Source of the DNA: Progne subis subis
Lineage: Eukaryota > Chordata > Aves > Passeriformes > Hirundinidae
Assembly: GCA_022316685.1 (NCBI GenBank)
Contig: JAKJHU010000039.1
Coordinates: 248,001 to 312,000, forward strand
Reading direction: 5' to 3'
Length of the DNA stretch: 64,000 nt
The notes below the pieces were generated by a model. That model was not told where the DNA came from and ran no database searches. It saw only the letters and a list, made by a program, of their open reading frames with translations. The position numbers were made by a program, and so were the translations under genes. Below are positions 11,821 through 22,700 of the stretch, in pieces; within the stretch, counting starts at the first letter, position 1, and each line of letters opens with the position of its first letter.

Positions 11821-14375
11821 GTAAAATCTCTTGTCTCCTTAGCTGTATGTACCAGGTGGGGACAGTGGGTCCCATAGGCACAGGGGCTGTAGCAGTGCCC
11901 ATAGCAAGTCCCCAGCCCCAGGAGGGGTTTCTGAGCACGGCTCTGTGCGAGGGCTGTGTGACACCCTGGCTCATTTTCTTGGCAGGGAGAAGGGCACTAC
12001 GTTAGGAGAAATGAATTTTAGCTCCAAAAAGGGCTGTGCTCAGCTCAGACAATCTCTCTGGCTCTGGCTCTGACTCTGCAGGTGCCTCCCAGCTGATGCT
12101 GCCCGGCAAAGGGCACATGGAGACCAACCCAAGCTGGGCTTACTTCCAGGCACCTCCACCCTTGCAGGAACATTTTGGGCTAGGGACTGTCTAGGCTGGG
12201 AAGAATTACCTGAAAATGATGGTGTACAGCCCTCCTGCTACAGCACACCTTCCAAAACAACCACAGTGCCAGCATTTCTCTTGCCTCTTATCTACCAAAG
12301 AATCCTCTGGAAGTGGCCTGCTCCATCTCTGCTCCACCATGGCTCTAGCAGTGTCTAAATCTGATCTAACCCTCCTATCTTAGTGCAGCAGCAAGCACAG
12401 TATCAGTGAGCTTGGGCTGTATTAAACAAAAGCTGCCTGCTTGGGACTGGTGAGGTGGAGCTGCACTTGGCTTCACAGTGAGGAGCAATGTCTTCACAGC
12501 CCTTTCCCAAATAAAGCCTCAACACTTGCTCCTGGCAAACTGTCCTTGTCCTCCCCCCTGCAGATGCGAGGCTGGCATCTCGTGGGGCCTCAGAGCCAGC
12601 TTTTTTCCCCAAGAGCCTTAGAAAGTCAAGGCTCTCAGAGACGAGCTGCAGCACCGCCACATGAAACCACATCTTCTACTTGGGTGTGATTAAACTGACT
12701 CTGTGCCTAAGCCATGATGCCCCAGGCTCCAGTTCAGGGGTGCTGGCTGTGCAGGCAGGCTGTCTGGACCCCGTTTCAGCACAGAACCATCAGCCTTAAG
12801 CCCACCTCAGTCAGCACCACCAGCTCTTTCAGAGCTGGCAGGGCACCTGTGTGCCTCGGGCTATTCCACTGCTCTCCTCCTGCTGCCTCCCCGCCCCCTT
12901 CCTTCTACCGTGTGCAGGCTCACAGCAGAAAAAAATGAATAACCAGGCAGTTTTAACAAGAATGTGAAAAAGAATAAAAAAGCTTTAATTTAAAAATTAA
13001 ATTAAAAAGAGAGAATAAGCAAGAGGCGCTTGTGCCCTTTCCATACCCCGCGCTTTCTATGGCTCCTCTTAGCCACTCCCACCATGGACGGAAATCCTCA
13101 CCCTGTACAGAGCTGGCCCTTGCAGCCCAGAGCAAAGCTAAGAAGAGAACAGTGGAGAATGCAGCAGCAACCGGCCTGGAGGGCCTCCAAGGCCACCAGC
13201 AAAATCATCTGGGAAGAAGATAAATTGGAAAAAAAAAAAAAAAACAACCCAAAAATTATCCCAGACACCCCAATTACTGAATTCTTATGAGAAAAGTATT
13301 AAATAATTTAAATAGTGTGAGGAAAGCGATGCATCCTCTGTGCTCCAGTGTGTGATAGCAGTAGAACAGTGTCCAGTCAAGCTGCTCCCAGCATGGGGGC
13401 CCTGCCACAGTGTTCAGCTATGGTCTTGTCCAGTGTCAGCCATGTCCCTGATTGTTGATGGCAACAACTGCGCTGCCAAGAGCTAGGGGAGGAGCAGGGT
13501 GGGCCCCACCAGGAGCTTCTCACAGCCTGTGCTGGCCCCGAGGCTGCTGTTTGGCCCATAGGGATGGTAGGCAGCCCTGCCCTGTGGGGCGATACCGGCA
13601 TAGGACAGGTCTGTCACCAGCATGGCTGCTCCCAGCTGGGAGGTGCAGATCCATCCTGGGAGCTCACTGCTGGGGACAGTGGACAGCCCATCCTGCTCTG
13701 GGAGCTCATCCTGCTCTGGGTGACTCCCACCCCACCTGCATGGGGCCAGCTCCACTGGAGACTGCAGCCATACAGAGGGGGAATAATAATAGTATTTCTG
13801 CCCATTAACCAGCCAGCCTTGATCTGAGTTTGAACCAAGGATCCAACTACTCATGGTATTCCCTGGCCGCTCCTCCCAGGGGCTGGGAGGCTTCCTCTGA
13901 GCCTGCTCCACAGAGAATGTAAAGGGCTGCTCTACAACCTCATCTCCAATTCACCAAAACGCCCGGAGGGGTGTGTGGAGGACTGAGACCTGGGACAATT
14001 GAGCAGAGGCAGAACAGGGTACAGCTCCCAGATCTCTGGAGGAGCCAGGCCTTAAGGTGAGGTGAACTAATGAAGACTGGGAATCCACATCCGCTAAAAG
14101 AGGGAAGGGAGGAGACTCCAGCCCTGGGCCCTGGCATGGGAAGGCTCCCCTGTAACACAGGAAGGCTGCAGCAGCTTGACCTGCAGGCACTGCTGCTCTC
14201 GCAGCTGATGTCTTCCATCCTATCTACAGGCATCCCTTTGGTGGGCTGGAGAGGCTGTGCTGCTGACTCCGCTCCCTGGGGCTGGGCTGCGGCGGTGGGC
14301 AGGGGCAGGAGGGAGGCCCTGCACCCTCCCTTCTCCAGTGTGCTGCTTGCACCCCGCACCCACTGTCCGCAGGCA
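11821..14375. other. LARGE2 3' UTR and downstream sequence (boundary unknown)
   Basis: No coding frame is recognised. A minus-strand ATTAAA (tttaat at 12984) in an AT-rich patch at 12950-13020 is one possible LARGE2 3' end, giving a 3' UTR of about 1.4 kb. A 16-A run lies at about 13229-13244. The mammalian gene has a shorter 3' UTR, so most of this may be intergenic. Confidence 0.4.
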
Positions 14376-14573
14376 TCACAGGCTTCTCTCGGCTGTGAGG
14401 TATTTGAGTGCAGCAGCCCCGTATCGCCGTGACAGGTCCTGGTGGAACTCCTCCCGCAGCGTCTGGAGGCAGCCCCGGTACCCCGCACTCAGGCGAAACT
14501 TGGAGATGTCGAAGCTGGGTGCATGGGGCATGTGGATCATGAAGGCATTGGGCAGGACCAGCAGCTCATACTC
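14376..14573 (-). CDS. LARGE2: LARGE2 last coding exon
   Basis: [19 protein letters not shown] to the end [17 protein letters not shown], with TGA at 14376-14378. 65 codons plus stop in phase 0. Confidence 0.95.
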   Translation of the reverse strand, partial: EYELLVLPNAFMIHMPHAPSFDISKFRLSAGYRGCLQTLREEFHQDLSRRYGAAALKYLTAERSL

Positions 14574-17500
14574 CTGGGGATAGAGCAGCAGCCCTTAGCA
14601 TCCTCGGCTTGGTGGTACCAACGTGTCACCGTGCCACTGCCCGGCCTCAAGCTCCCAGCACCTCCCCCTCCTCCCTCACCCACCTGCGCATCCAGCTCCA
14701 TGATGTGGGAGACTTTGTTCCAGCCGAAGCCCTACGAACCTCTGGTCATACTTGGGGCAGTCTCGCCTCACTACAACGTAAGGCTCGAAGTCTGGCTGCC
14801 ATGCCACGCGGTAGGGCACGGTGGCCGTCCGCCACTTGGCGTAGTCCGTTGGGGCGTGGCCTTTTGGCCACACGTGGTACCTACGGGGAGAGAGAGAAAT
14901 GAAGGAGTAGAGGATGCAGGGGGTCTGCAATGCCCCGCTCTGAGACAGGGCGTGCACGGCCCCAAGGCACAAGGGTACGCAGCTGGATTCCGCCTGGATG
15001 TGCTAGTCCCTACCTGAAGGTGTAGAGGGAGCCCATGTCCAGCATGGAGAGCAGCTCTGCTTTGGATTTGGGAAAGGTCAGACGGTAGTGCAGGGTCTCA
15101 AATGCCGGCACGATGAGCGCTGCCTTCCTCTGGGGCAGCTCCAGCTGTTGGATGGAGTTCCTGTAGGTAGCAGGAAGGGTGTGAGGCCTCCCTGACTGTG
15201 AGGCATGGCCACAGCCTCCTTCCCCAGCCCCTCCAGCCTACCCACCACTCCACAGGGATATTAATGGGTTTTGAGAATTTGCAGTGGTACCACGCAGGAA
15301 CAGGGCAACCCTCGCAGCCACAGCTCCCCCTGCATCCCCTGGTGTCTGACAAAAGTAGGGGCAGGACCCCAAGGCTGAACACAAAGGAAACAGTTTCTGC
15401 ATACTGAGAGCTGCTGCCCAGGGCCTTTCCTGAAAACTCTGGTGCTTGGGGAACCCAGCAGGCTGAGCAAGAGCCAGCTGGAAAAAGCCTCACCTGAGGT
15501 AATCGTAGAGGCCGTACATAGGCAGGAAGTCGATGTCCGTCAGGAAGACGTACGGCGTCTGCGTGTTGGCCAAGGCCACGTTGCGCAGGAGGTTGATGGG
15601 GTAGAACTGCCCCTCCTTGTAGACAATGTGGTAGGCGACGTTGCGGCGGGCGCTCAGCACCTCGGAGGCCTGGGCGTAGCGCAGGAACTGCTGCGCCTCG
15701 GCGTCCGACATGTACAGCGCCAGGCTGATGGGGCCTGCCCAGTGCTTGCAGATGGCCTCCAGCATCTGTAACCTGGGAAGCAGAGGGCACAGCCTGAGCA
15801 GCAGACCTGCCCTGCGGCACCTTCGAACCAAACCTAGAACCAGGCGCTCCAGAGAGCCGTGTGCCAGTCACGCCCGGTTCAGGAGGGAGTGGGAAGAACT
15901 GATGCTCCCGGCTTGGGGTGCTGTTCCTCACTGCCAAATGCTGGCATGAGAATGGTGAAATGAGATTCCCTGGTAGCCCCAAAGCTGTGGAGCCTGCTCA
16001 GAGGAGTGGAGGTGGGTTCCAACCTCCCACCAGTCCTACTAGCAAGTACCTGTCCATGGAGAGCTGGGCCACGAGGGTGACATCGGTGGGGTTGGGAAAG
16101 GCCAGGAACTCATACTGCAGAAAGAACAAGTGGATGCGGTGCTGCATGAGGTGCTGCTGGCGGAAGTCATAGCAGGGATCGTCCTCATCCAACTCCTCCA
16201 GCGCCTGCTGCAACTGCAACGCCATGAAGGTGAGGGAGTGTAGGAACCCCAAGGGAGGTTGCGTGAGGTCTCTGCCCACACAAAGCTCTGGGCTTGGGGG
16301 CAGAGTCACAGCCAGCCTCACCTGGTCCCTGGGCGGGCTGGGAAGACTGGCACAGCCAAAAAGCTCCCTGCGCAGCAGGTTCCCGTCGTACTCCAAGAAG
16401 GTCAGGTAGAGGTTACGGAAGAACTCCACGTGCTTATTCTTCACCCGCAGCTTCTTGGGCGAGTTCCAGTGGATCACCTGAGCAGCAGTGTGCCACCCCA
16501 CGTAAGGGAAGTCACCAGGGTCCCCGAGCCCCCAGACCCCATGCTGTCTCCCCTGGACCTCCAGTTCTTGCACTGTCCTTCAGGCCCTGCCCAGTCTCAA
16601 AAGTGGCAACCCCACCCACCTTGAGGTCTGAGAGCTCAGTGTAGCACTGCTCGGAGCGGGTGTGATCAGAGAGCTGCACATTCCAGAAGCAGGGAAGCCG
16701 GTACACCAGGGATGGGTCCTGCTTGATCACCGCATTGAAGATATCCTAGGAGAGAGAAAGGTGAGTGCACGGGTGGATGGGGAAGGTCCCCCCTGCCAGC
16801 AGTGCTACAGGAATGCAGAAGGACCAGCCTACCACAGAGGAGGGAGCAGGAACTACCTGATCAGCCAGTGAGGTGGAGAGCATGCTCATGAGCTCCCGCT
16901 CCTGCCGTCAGCCGCCACATCTGCTCCCAGCCCAGGCGACGCAGGCGGTCCAGCAGGAGCAGGATCACCCCTGAGTGCCAGAGAAGGAACTGGGTCACAG
17001 AGAGATCACCCAGCCACTACAGAGCTGAGGCACAGCTGCCTGCATGCCTTCAGCCCCGGGGACATGCCACTTCTCTGTGCCCACCCACACAACCCTGCTG
17101 CAGCAGTCCTCTCGGGCTGCCACTCTCCTACTTTACCTCAGCCTCTCCCAGTCTCCCTGTGCCAAGTGCCACCTTAGCTGCCTGTGCCATGAGGCTGCAC
17201 CTCCCACCCTGGCAGCCCACACTTACCCGTGTTGAAGCCACGTCCCAGGGCTGGCCACGGTTTGTGGTTTTTCCACAGATTGCCCAAGTACCAGTCGCTT
17301 TGGTTCTCCACCAGCCCAATCACCTGCTTTTCTGAGGAAACAGAGGGACACAGACACAGCTCATCTTGCTGTTGGTTCAGAGGGCCCAAGTAAACCCACC
17401 GTGTTTGTGCTGTGGCAGGCAGGCACTGCCACCCTGAGCCCAGCACCCAAGGCCCTGCTGGGCCCCAAGGACACCCTCTCCTCACCAGAAAACTTTCCAA

Positions 17501-19562
17501 AGACAGCCCAGAGCTCAGCAATGTCGGTGGCAAAGGTGATGTCTGTGTCCAAGACAATGACCTTGGAGAGGTTGGAGGGCAGTGCCTTGGTAAGTGTCAG
17601 CTTCATCAGCCCATAGATGCCGGAGTAGTGCTTGTTGGGGATCCACGACACCTCTGGCTGCAAGGCAACACACCTCAGGGCTGGGCATGGCCATGCCCTT
17701 CCCCTGCCCAGGCAGGACAGCTGTGTGTCCCGGCACCCCGTGCACAGGAGGCCAGCAACCGAAGGGCATGCAGAGCTGAGGAGTCAGCTGAGCCTGGAGC
17801 ATTTCCTCCAGCCACCAGAGCCCCCACTAGGACCCCAGTGTCTCACTGGGGCACTCGGCTCTGCCACAGAGGCGCTGCTACTGCAAGACACCTCCCCACC
17901 CCGCCAGTACCAGCCTTGTACCCCCCTCTCAGCAGCACCAGCAGCAAGCCCAGAAAGAGGAGGGGGTGAGCCAGGGATCAGCAAGAAAAAGTTAACCACC
18001 CTCCACCCACTCTCTGCTGCACCCCTTGGCCCTCTAAGCGTTGGCTTGGGACAAGGCAAGGGGAGGGCAAGCACCTGCCTTCAAGTCATCGGCATTGTAG
18101 AAGCTGACGTGGACGGAAGGCACCATCCAGGACTGGAAGAGCGTCTGAAGGATCTGGTGGGCCACCGAATCCGTGATGAAGTGAAAGTGGAGGGGGTTTT
18201 TCCTGCCAAGGGCAAGCACAGCAACATTCAGCATCACAGCAGAATGAAGAGGACACAGTTCCCCATCCCTCTCATGGGACAGACATCAGCTGAGGGGGCA
18301 AATGGGAAAAACCCTCTGGGGGAAACAAGTTCCCCTCTGTCCCTCTAAGCAGTGGCACAAGGGGTAGAGAGAGGTCCTAGAGCCCCTCAGCCTGCATCGG
18401 CTCATCTGAGAACCCCAACCAGCAGGCCTCTGGCACCCACACGTCCCCATTACCTGTGGAAGAGGATGGATTTCACCAGGGTGACCACGTCCCGGCTGGC
18501 ATTGTGCCCAGCACACACAATTGCGACGTGAAGGAGCTGCCCAAAGACAAACGGTGCCTTTTTGAGACTGGGCATCCCGTCCTTGCAGGACCCACCAGCT
18601 CCTCCCTGGGACCACGCTACAGGGAGAGGCTTCAAAACCCAACCTTTCCCATGCAGAAGGAGCCCCAAAGAGAGGCAGGAGGCCCCTAACTCAGAAGTGG
18701 GGAGCAGGAGTCTTGCTGCCACTCCTCCTGTCTTCTCTGGAGAAGGAAGATACCCTCACCCACTGAGCACCGTGGAGAGCCAGGATGATGCCTCAGCACA
18801 GCCAGAGCATGGGAGAGCGGTGCCAGGTGAGTCGCACATACATCCATGCTCCACGGGGTCCCAGCCTCCCATCCGACATTCCCTATCCACACCACCACCG
18901 TGCTGGTGCCATCACCCACCTCACACTTGTGCACTGTCCGCTGCTTGGGGCAGGCCGTGTGGTTGCTCTTCTCGCCCCCGGCGGGGTCTCTGTCCTCGGC
19001 AGAAGCCCCCCACTGCGGGCTGCCATCGCTGCCCTCCGCCTGAGCCTGGCCCAGCTGCAGGCGGAGCTGCTGATTCTCCTCCTCCACCCTGCGCACTCGC
19101 GAGGCCAGCGCCTCCCGCTCCACATCCCGGCTCGGCTGCTCGCCCAGACAGGGCGGCAGCAGGAGGAAGCGGCCATCTGCGGAAGAGATGGGGCATGCAA
19201 AGGGCACGGCCAGTAGAGCCCAGCTGCGAGTGGTGGGGCAGAGCCACAACTGAGAGGTCCCAGCACACCTCACAAGTGCCCAGCCAACATCTCAGCTCTG
19301 CTCTCCTGATCTCCAGAGATGCCCCTGGAGATGTCCTCAAGTCAGATGCACCTGCAGTGACGTGCATGGCCAGAGCAACCACCCCAAGGCCTAATGTCCC
19401 ACTGCCCACCCTCTGTTGTGGACCATCCCTTTGTCTGAGGAGGACTAGAAGGACTCACTCACATTCGAGGCTGCCCACAAAGAGGTAGAGCCAGGAGAGG
19501 AGAATGGCCAGGGTCACTGTGGCGAGCAGCAACTTCAGCTTCATGCGCCAAGAGCGCAACAT
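14376..19562 (-). CDS. LARGE2: LARGE2 (GYLTL1B), bifunctional xylosyl/glucuronyltransferase, 14 coding exons, two frameshifts
   Basis: LARGE2 is a Golgi type II membrane enzyme that polymerises the xylose-glucuronate repeat (matriglycan) on alpha-dystroglycan. The coding exons, 5' to 3' on the minus strand, are 19463-19562, 18920-19176, 18454-18536, 18075-18202, 17486-17653, 17227-17331, 16857-16970, 16620-16745, 16322-16477, 16050-16213, 15494-15772, 15014-15160, 14684-14880 and 14376-14573. Without the two single-base insertions the product is 739 residues (human about 721). It has a short cytosolic start, a membrane anchor at about 8-30 and a Glu/Gln-rich stem. The xylosyltransferase domain carries DTD at 225-227 ([10 protein letters not shown]), and the glucuronyltransferase domain carries DID at 546-548 (FLTDIDFLP). 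[14 protein letters not shown] matches LARGE2 better than LARGE1. The insertions near 16901 and 14730 each break the frame, while all splice phases otherwise close. Confidence 0.95.
14684..14880 (-). CDS. LARGE2: LARGE2 coding exon 13 (contains a +1 insertion)
   Basis: [19 protein letters not shown], then [19 protein letters not shown]. After FVG the expected [15 protein letters not shown] is read only in the next frame. The exon is 197 bases where 196 would be in phase; the extra base falls in the ccc at 14730-14732. Confidence 0.9.
15014..15160 (-). CDS. LARGE2: LARGE2 coding exon 12
   Basis: [20 protein letters not shown], then [20 protein letters not shown]: 49 codon equivalents, with phase 2 to 2 splice joints through split Arg codons. 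Confidence 0.94.
15494..15772 (-). CDS. LARGE2: LARGE2 coding exon 11 (DID motif)
   Basis: [19 protein letters not shown], then [19 protein letters not shown] and [20 protein letters not shown]. The DID triplet belongs to the glucuronyltransferase active site. Confidence 0.95.
16050..16213 (-). CDS. LARGE2: LARGE2 coding exon 10
   Basis: Starts [17 protein letters not shown] and ends [12 protein letters not shown], the linker into the glucuronyltransferase domain. The acceptor is taken at gcgttgcag, since phase and the LQQAL start agree with mammalian LARGE2. Confidence 0.92.
16322..16477 (-). CDS. LARGE2: LARGE2 coding exon 9
   Basis: [20 protein letters not shown], then [19 protein letters not shown]: 52 codons, nearly invariant in the family, ending in a variable linker before the second catalytic domain. 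Confidence 0.94.
16620..16745 (-). CDS. LARGE2: LARGE2 coding exon 8
   Basis: [20 protein letters not shown], then [15 protein letters not shown]: 42 codons in phase 0, ending SDLK before gtgggt. Confidence 0.94.
16857..16970 (-). CDS. LARGE2: LARGE2 coding exon 7 (contains a +1 insertion)
   Basis: The first part reads [20 protein letters not shown] in frame. After LTA the conserved [13 protein letters not shown] continues only in the next frame. The exon is 114 bases where the phase of its neighbours requires 113; the extra base lies at about 16899-16905. Confidence 0.88.
17227..17331 (-). CDS. LARGE2: LARGE2 coding exon 6
   Basis: [20 protein letters not shown], then [16 protein letters not shown]: a hallmark stretch of LARGE proteins with a conserved sequon (NQS). 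Confidence 0.94.
17486..17653 (-). CDS. LARGE2: LARGE2 coding exon 5 (DTD motif)
   Basis: [19 protein letters not shown] followed by [14 protein letters not shown]. The DTD triplet is the metal and sugar-nucleotide site of the xylosyltransferase domain. The acceptor that keeps frame is gccag, two bases downstream of a competing gcag. Confidence 0.94.
18075..18202 (-). CDS. LARGE2: LARGE2 coding exon 4
   Basis: [19 protein letters not shown], then [19 protein letters not shown]: conserved xylosyltransferase-domain sequence. The phases match both neighbouring exons. Confidence 0.93.
18454..18536 (-). CDS. LARGE2: LARGE2 coding exon 3
   Basis: [18 protein letters not shown], then [10 protein letters not shown]: the start of the GT8-like xylosyltransferase domain. 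It ends in phase 2 before gtaatg. Confidence 0.93.
18920..19176 (-). CDS. LARGE2: LARGE2 coding exon 2 (stem)
   Basis: Encodes the luminal stem, including a Glu/Arg/Gln-rich segment ([19 protein letters not shown]) likely to be a coiled coil, an NHT glycosylation sequon and the end HKCE that leads into the catalytic domain. It is poorly conserved except at its end. Confidence 0.88.
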
Positions 19563-19568
19563 GATGTG
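19463..19568 (-). CDS. LARGE2: LARGE2 first coding exon (signal anchor)
   Basis: ATG is at 19560-19562, followed by [12 protein letters not shown] and a hydrophobic stretch ending [10 protein letters not shown], a type II signal anchor. A good acceptor (pyrimidine tract plus ccag) lies six bases upstream of the ATG at about 19569. An untranslated 5' exon must therefore lie further right. The donor is gtgagt. Confidence 0.9.
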
Positions 19569-22500
19569 CTGGCAGGACAGGGGCAACAAGGATCAGGTGG
19601 GCAACCCGAGTCCGGCTGACCCTGGCATCCTAGAGCCTGTGAGGGACAGGGAAAAAGAGGGAGGTGTCACCAGTAGCCTGCTTCCATGTGTGCCAACATC
19701 TCAGCAGGACATCCTCCATCATCTGCTCCCTCCAGGACCGTACCTGGGCAACCGAACCAGCAAAACTGACACTCCTTACCCCTCCAGACAGCACACTCCT
19801 GCCCAAGATGCAACATTTGCCCCCCCAAGACTTGTCCCGCCATCCGGACAACACTGCAGAGCCTGGGGTGGGGCGGGGCTCAAACGTGGAGGGGAATAGG
19901 GATAGGAAGGAGGTTTCCATGAGATTTTACCCCAGCTCTGTGCCTTGCACCCTGCCATCCCGCAGACCTAGGGCTCACAGAGAAGGGGAGAGGTTACAAT
20001 GCCCAGAGCCGCCCCGAGCCGGGCGGTGGGTCCCGGAGCCTGCCCGCGCCCCGACCCCGCCGCCTCGGCTGGAGCGCGGCCCACGCGGGGCGGGGGGCTC
20101 GGGAAACCCCCGCACCCCAGCGCCGCCCGCCCACTTGGACGGGAAAACCCCCAGCACTTCGGAGAAAGTCGCTCCCCGGCCGCAGCGAGGCATCGGGCGG
20201 CCGGGGCAGCCTCCTGTCCCTGCGGCTCTCCACCCGTGCTAGGCCGCTTTCGTTCCCCCGCCGCCGGCGGGACGCTCCCCCGAGGGGCAGAGCGCTGCTC
20301 CCCGCGGAGCCCGGTGCCCGGGCAGGCAGAGAGCCCACGGGGGGAGGACACGCCTGTCCCCGCTCTGCACCCCGGCCCGCCGCTCCGCAGCCACATCTGG
20401 ACAACAAAAGCTGCCGTCGGGCTGAAGGGGCCGGATTAGGCTCTGCTCCCCCTGCACACGCCCCGCCGGAGCCCATTGATGTGCAGATGCCCATGGGGCC
20501 GCGGGGGCTGGAGCCTAGGAGAACACACACCGCCGTCCCCGACCCTCCCCGCGGCCCCCGGGGCCGGGCGCAAGCTCCAGCCCGCTGGAGGAGAGGGATA
20601 CCCAGGCGCCACAAGCGCTGGGGCATGGCGGGCCCACCTGAGACCCAGCTGAGCTCCCGCGGCAGCAGGCACGGCCCCTGAGAGCTGCACCCCTTTTCCT
20701 GGCATCACAGCTCCCTGCAAGCCAGGCCCGGGCTTGACCTGCTTTTGTGCTCAACAGAGCAGGCCAAGCGCAGGCATGGCAGGGAAGGGAAGGGGGAGCT
20801 CACACACGGAGCACAGCAGGCCCGGACACCCTTTCTCTCTGCCACAGCCACGGGCCATGCTGGGCACGGCGAGGCCTCCACATGCTGCTGCCAGCCTGTC
20901 TCCCATCCCACGTGCTGAGGTTCACACAAAATTGGAGGGCTGTTCCGGCCAGGCTGGAGAGGGATGGCAGGGGGGCATGGTGAGGAGAGGCCAGGGAGAA
21001 CAGCCAGCACCCAGCAGTCAGAGAAGCACAATGGAGAGATTAGGTGATGGCACACAGCAGCAGGAGTCCTGCTCCCACTGCCCCCATGGCCCCTCGCTGC
21101 AGGAATGGTACTCTGTCCCCAACCTGCATGTGAGCACACTACCAGGACAGCAATTCCGCAAGGACCAGTTGGGACTGGCAGCAAGTCAGTTTTCAAAACC
21201 TCTCCCAGAGACACCCAAGGATCCCCCACCTCACAGCACCCCCCACCCCCTCCCTTCTGCCACCCTTGTCCTGCTCCTCACCTGGCTGCTTGCCTTCCCC
21301 TCAGGCGCTGATTTCCTTACCTGCCTCTCCCCTCGCCTCCTCCTTCCCCTGCGCCTCCCAAGCCGGCTGGCAGCCCACTGCTGCTGCTCCCTCCCGGGGC
21401 TGCTGTTCCCCGTCCTCCCTTTACTCCTCCCTTCTAGATCTGACACTTTCCCCCTCCTCCCTGCTCTCAAACCCAAGCTCTCCCCGCACACCCCGCCGGC
21501 CCCCCTTTCAGAGGAAGAAAGAACAAACAAAACAAGAGATTAAATTCGCTTTCTACTCAAGAGCCCCCAGTGTCAGGGGCGCAGAGTTGCCCAAAGTAAA
21601 TTGGGAAGAATCCATCCTCCTTCCAGCTCCCTTCCCACTCCCAGGCTTCAATATCCCTCCTTCACAGTGAAAAAAGGACACATCAGGATTATCTACCCCC
21701 TTCCTAGCACCTTTACTGGGGCAGGTGCAGAGGACTTTGTCCTCACTGAGGGGTCTTTGGGGGCTCCGGGGTGGCAGCAGAGACCACCTGTTCTCCCCAT
21801 GACTGGCAAAGAGCGGCTCCACGCTCTACCTGGGATGAAAATATGGCGAGAGAAGGGATACTGGCCACCGTCTGAGCACTTGCCCATCAGCTGAGCAGAG
21901 TGCAAGCCCCACCGTGGACCTGAAAAGGAAAGAACTGTTCCCGTGCTGTCCCATCCTTGCTTTGGCCCAGAAGAGCAGGGCTCACTCAAAGGGTGCAGTG
22001 TTCAACCAAGACCTGCCCGGCGCACTCGGAGCAGGCAGGATGGTGGAAGGAGGAGCGGGAGGCCGGGGCTGGGAATGCTAACTATGCAGAGAGGCTCTAC
22101 CTGCAGCTCCGACCCCCCCGCGCCGGCCCGGGGCCGGAGCAGAAGGAGAAGCCCCTGCCGGGGGTGTCCAGTGCCGGGTCCGGTGGGAGGAGGCCAGGAG
22201 CGGCAGCAGGCACTGGACCGGGATGCGGAGCGCCTGCACAGCACTCCGGTGCGATGGAAATTGCCCCCACCCCAGAGCCCCGGGCGAGGGGAGGCGCGGC
22301 TTGCCCCGGCCTGCCCGCGCAGCCACAGCAGCACGCAGGTGGCTGCCCTGGGAGGCACGCTTGCTTACCTCCCTCCGCTCGGGCAGCTCCTGCTTGCCCT
22401 TGCAGAGCCCCGGAACAACAGGCAGCGGCTCCTCGGCAGCGCCCTTCAGCCCAGCCCTGCCCTCGCCGGCAGGGAGAGGAAACACCGGGGCTGCCCGGCT

Positions 22501-22700
22501 GCTCCTCTGAGCTGCCCTGCTCCTCCTCTGAACTGCCTGGCTGCTCCTCTGAGCTGCCCTGCTCCTCCTCTGAATTGCCCGGCTGCTCCTGTGAGCCAGC
22601 GGCCCCCCAGGGCAGGGCAGGGCCCTTCCCTCTGCTCCCCCAGCCGCCCCGGGGCACATGCTCGGCTCCCGGAACCGTTCTGCCCCTGCACCACGGCATC
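19569..22700 (-). promoter_or_regulatory. LARGE2: CpG-rich LARGE2 5' region with candidate untranslated exons
   Basis: The ATG exon has its own acceptor, so transcription starts further right. CpG-dense blocks lie at about 19990-20640 and 22050-22680. On the minus strand good donor contexts lie at exon ends 20638 (CTCAG then gtgggc), 21321 (GGCAG then gtaagg) and 22369 (CGGAGG then gtaagc), any of which could close a 5' UTR exon. Long open frames here come from high GC content and match nothing I recognise. Confidence 0.4.
22490..22594. repeat. GC-rich minisatellite, 21/42-bp units
   Basis: Units of about 21 bases of the type gctcctcctctgaactgcc alternate with a variant to form a 42-base higher-order repeat, with more than two copies. 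On the minus strand it would encode Glu/Gln/Ser/Gly repeats, but no gene is supported. Confidence 0.75.

Noticed and set aside
13229..13244. A16 run as a sign of a processed retrocopy
   Set aside because: No recognisable gene sequence precedes it and no target duplication was seen.
18562..19488. 308-codon open frame on the plus strand
   Set aside because: It is antisense to LARGE2 coding exons 1 and 2; it is a compositional shadow of GC-rich coding sequence.
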